Assembly: GCA_902610755.1 (NCBI GenBank)
Contig: CACLWW010000004.1
Coordinates: 1-64,000 of the forward strand
Direction: 5' to 3'
From: an uncultured Pelagibacteraceae bacterium
GTDB lineage: Bacteria; Pseudomonadota; Alphaproteobacteria; Pelagibacterales; Pelagibacteraceae
Length of the DNA: 64,000 bases
In this document: one piece after another, positions 63,015 to 64,000 of the stretch
Layout of the letters: each line of letters starts with the position of its first letter
How positions within the stretch are numbered: the first letter of the stretch is position 1
Program-made: the position numbers and the translations under genes
The notes under the pieces: generated by a model
What the model was told of the DNA's origin: nothing
Databases searched by the model: none
What the model saw: the letters and a program-made list of their open reading frames with translations, nothing else

Positions 63015-64000
63015 TTAAATCCAAGCGGGAATCGGTAGTCCTTTTTCCTCTAAAAATTTTCTATTAAACAGCTTGGAGTTGTATTTATCTGATCTGTCAC
63101 AAAGAATGGTAACGATTGTTTTACCAGGTCCTAATTTCTTGCCAAGTCTTATAGCACCAGCAATATTTACCCCACAACTTGTACCTAAACTTAGTCCCTC
63201 ATTTTGAATAAGGTCATAAATGACAGGCAAAGACTCTTTATCTTCAATAGAGAAAGCACCATCAATTTTTGCTTCAGCAAAGTTAGCTGTAACTCTACTT
63301 GATCCTATCCCTTCAGTAATTGAATTGCCTTCACCCTTTAATTCTCCATTTTCAATATAATTGTAAAGGGATGATCCAGCAGGATCTGATAAATAAATTT
63401 TAATATTTTTATTTTTTTCTTTTAAAAAACTACTTACACCAGCAATTGTTCCTCCCGTACCAGACGAGCAAACAAAACCATCAACTTTTCCATCTGTTTG
63501 CATCCATATTTCAGGTCCAGTGGTCTCATAATGTCCTTTAGAATTGGCAGTGTTATCAAATTGATTAGCCCAAACCACACCATGATTGTTACTGCTCTTT
63601 AATTCATCAGCAAGTCTACCAGCAACCTTTACATAATTACCTTCGTCTTTATATGGTTTAGGTGGAACTAACCTTAAGTCAGCTCCCATGTTCTTTAACA
63701 TATCTTTTTTCTCTTGAGTTTGATTATCATTCATCACAATGATTGTTTTATACCCAATTGAATTACCAATAAGACAAAGACCAATACCAGTATTACCTGC
63801 AGTACCTTCAACAATCGTCCCGCCTTTTGAAATTAATTTTTTTTCTTGAGCATCTTTAATTAATGCTAAAGCGGCTCTATCTTTTACAGATCCACCTGGA
63901 TTTAAGTATTCTGCTTTACCATAAATATTGCACCCAGTAATTTCGGATGCAGCTCTTAATTTTACTAATGGCGTATTACCAATCCCTTCAATAAAATTAT
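63015..64000 (-). CDS. Cysteine synthase-type PLP enzyme, 5' end cut by window edge
   Basis: The track gives 63015-63737 with a GTG start, but the frame stays open to the right edge and encodes the rest of the enzyme: FIEGIGNTPLVKLRAASEIT, the PLP lysine in NPGGSVKDRAAL, and GGTIVEGTAGNTGIGLCLIG. Further on are VCSSGTGGTIAGVSSFL and EGLSLGTSCGVNIAGAIRL. It is an O-acetylserine sulfhydrylase or cystathionine beta-synthase-like lyase making cysteine from O-acetylserine and sulfide or a related compound. The missing start lies a few codons past 64000. The C-terminus ends GLPIPAWI. Confidence 0.92.
   Translation of the reverse strand, partial: NFIEGIGNTPLVKLRAASEITGCNIYGKAEYLNPGGSVKDRAALALIKDAQEKKLISKGGTIVEGTAGNTGIGLCLIGNSIGYKTIIVMNDNQTQEKKDMLKNMGADLRLVPPKPYKDEGNYVKVAGRLADELKSSNNHGVVWANQFDNTANSKGHYETTGPEIWMQTDGKVDGFVCSSGTGGTIAGVSSFLKEKNKNIKIYLSDPAGSSLYNYIENGELKGEGNSITEGIGSSRVTANFAEAKIDGAFSIEDKESLPVIYDLIQNEGLSLGTSCGVNIAGAIRLGKKLGPGKTIVTILCDRSDKYNSKLFNRKFLEEKGLPIPAWI

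Overview
The window is a very AT-rich, gene-dense stretch of chromosome that reads as a free-living alphaproteobacterium of the SAR11 / Pelagibacterales type. The grounds are low GC with heavy Lys/Asn/Ile codon use, intergenic gaps mostly under 100 bases, many overlapping gene ends, and gene orders typical of alphaproteobacteria: rpsF-rpsR-rplI-dnaB; lptF-lptG-lptD-surA-pdxA-rsmA next to pepA-ndk-purN-purM-DUF2066-hda; NDUFA12-DUF2155 beside accC-accB-aroQ. The taxonomic call is inference from content. I saw no rRNA, tRNA, insertion sequence, prophage or CRISPR array.

Layout. 0-4.3 kb (minus): a partial RND/MMPL exporter, then dnaB and the ribosomal genes rplI, rpsR, rpsF. 4.4-7 kb (plus): fabD, fabG, acpP and gmk. 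7-14.2 kb (minus): an outer-membrane and LPS assembly operon (lptF, lptG, lptD, surA) running into pdxA and rsmA. 14.3-21.3 kb: pepA-ndk (plus), purM-purN (minus), then DUF2066, hda and aspS (plus). 21.3-26.1 kb: a stand-alone NrdJ C-terminal-like protein, NDUFA12 and DUF2155, biotin-dependent carboxylase genes with aroQ, and thiS-thiG. 26.1-34.8 kb: an RNase E/G lacking its zinc-link cysteines, mrcA, a frameshifted prfB missed by the ORF track, an AsmA-like protein and tyrS. 34.9-42.9 kb: anmK, a hydrolase, and one SUF iron-sulfur operon (iscR-sufB-C-D-S-U-T-A) with an excellent type-1 IscR operator over its promoter. 43-46.5 kb: an animal-type glutaminase facing glutamine synthetase.

46.6-64 kb is more accessory. 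It holds a YbaK-type deacylase, two EamA transporters (one preceded by a tiny ORF with three consecutive Cys codons and a parS-like palindrome), a glycosyltransferase, two aldehyde dehydrogenases with DUF779 and GYD partners, ccdA, a methyltransferase, a gamma-butyrobetaine-hydroxylase-like dioxygenase, a HisN-like phosphatase, an epimerase, an AhpD-like protein, an SMR protein lacking its key Glu, an SRAP protein, and a run of small minus-strand proteins mostly of unknown function, several with strong Shine-Dalgarno sites. A cysteine synthase is cut by the right edge.

Most of the window is housekeeping: replication, translation, fatty-acid and envelope biogenesis, purines and Fe-S assembly. 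The best places for something new are the Cys-codon leader before the EamA exporter (48.9 kb), the parS-like palindrome next to it, the glutaminase at 43-45 kb, the Lys-rich aldehyde dehydrogenase with its downstream hairpins (50-52 kb), and the small-protein cluster (60.5-62.9 kb).
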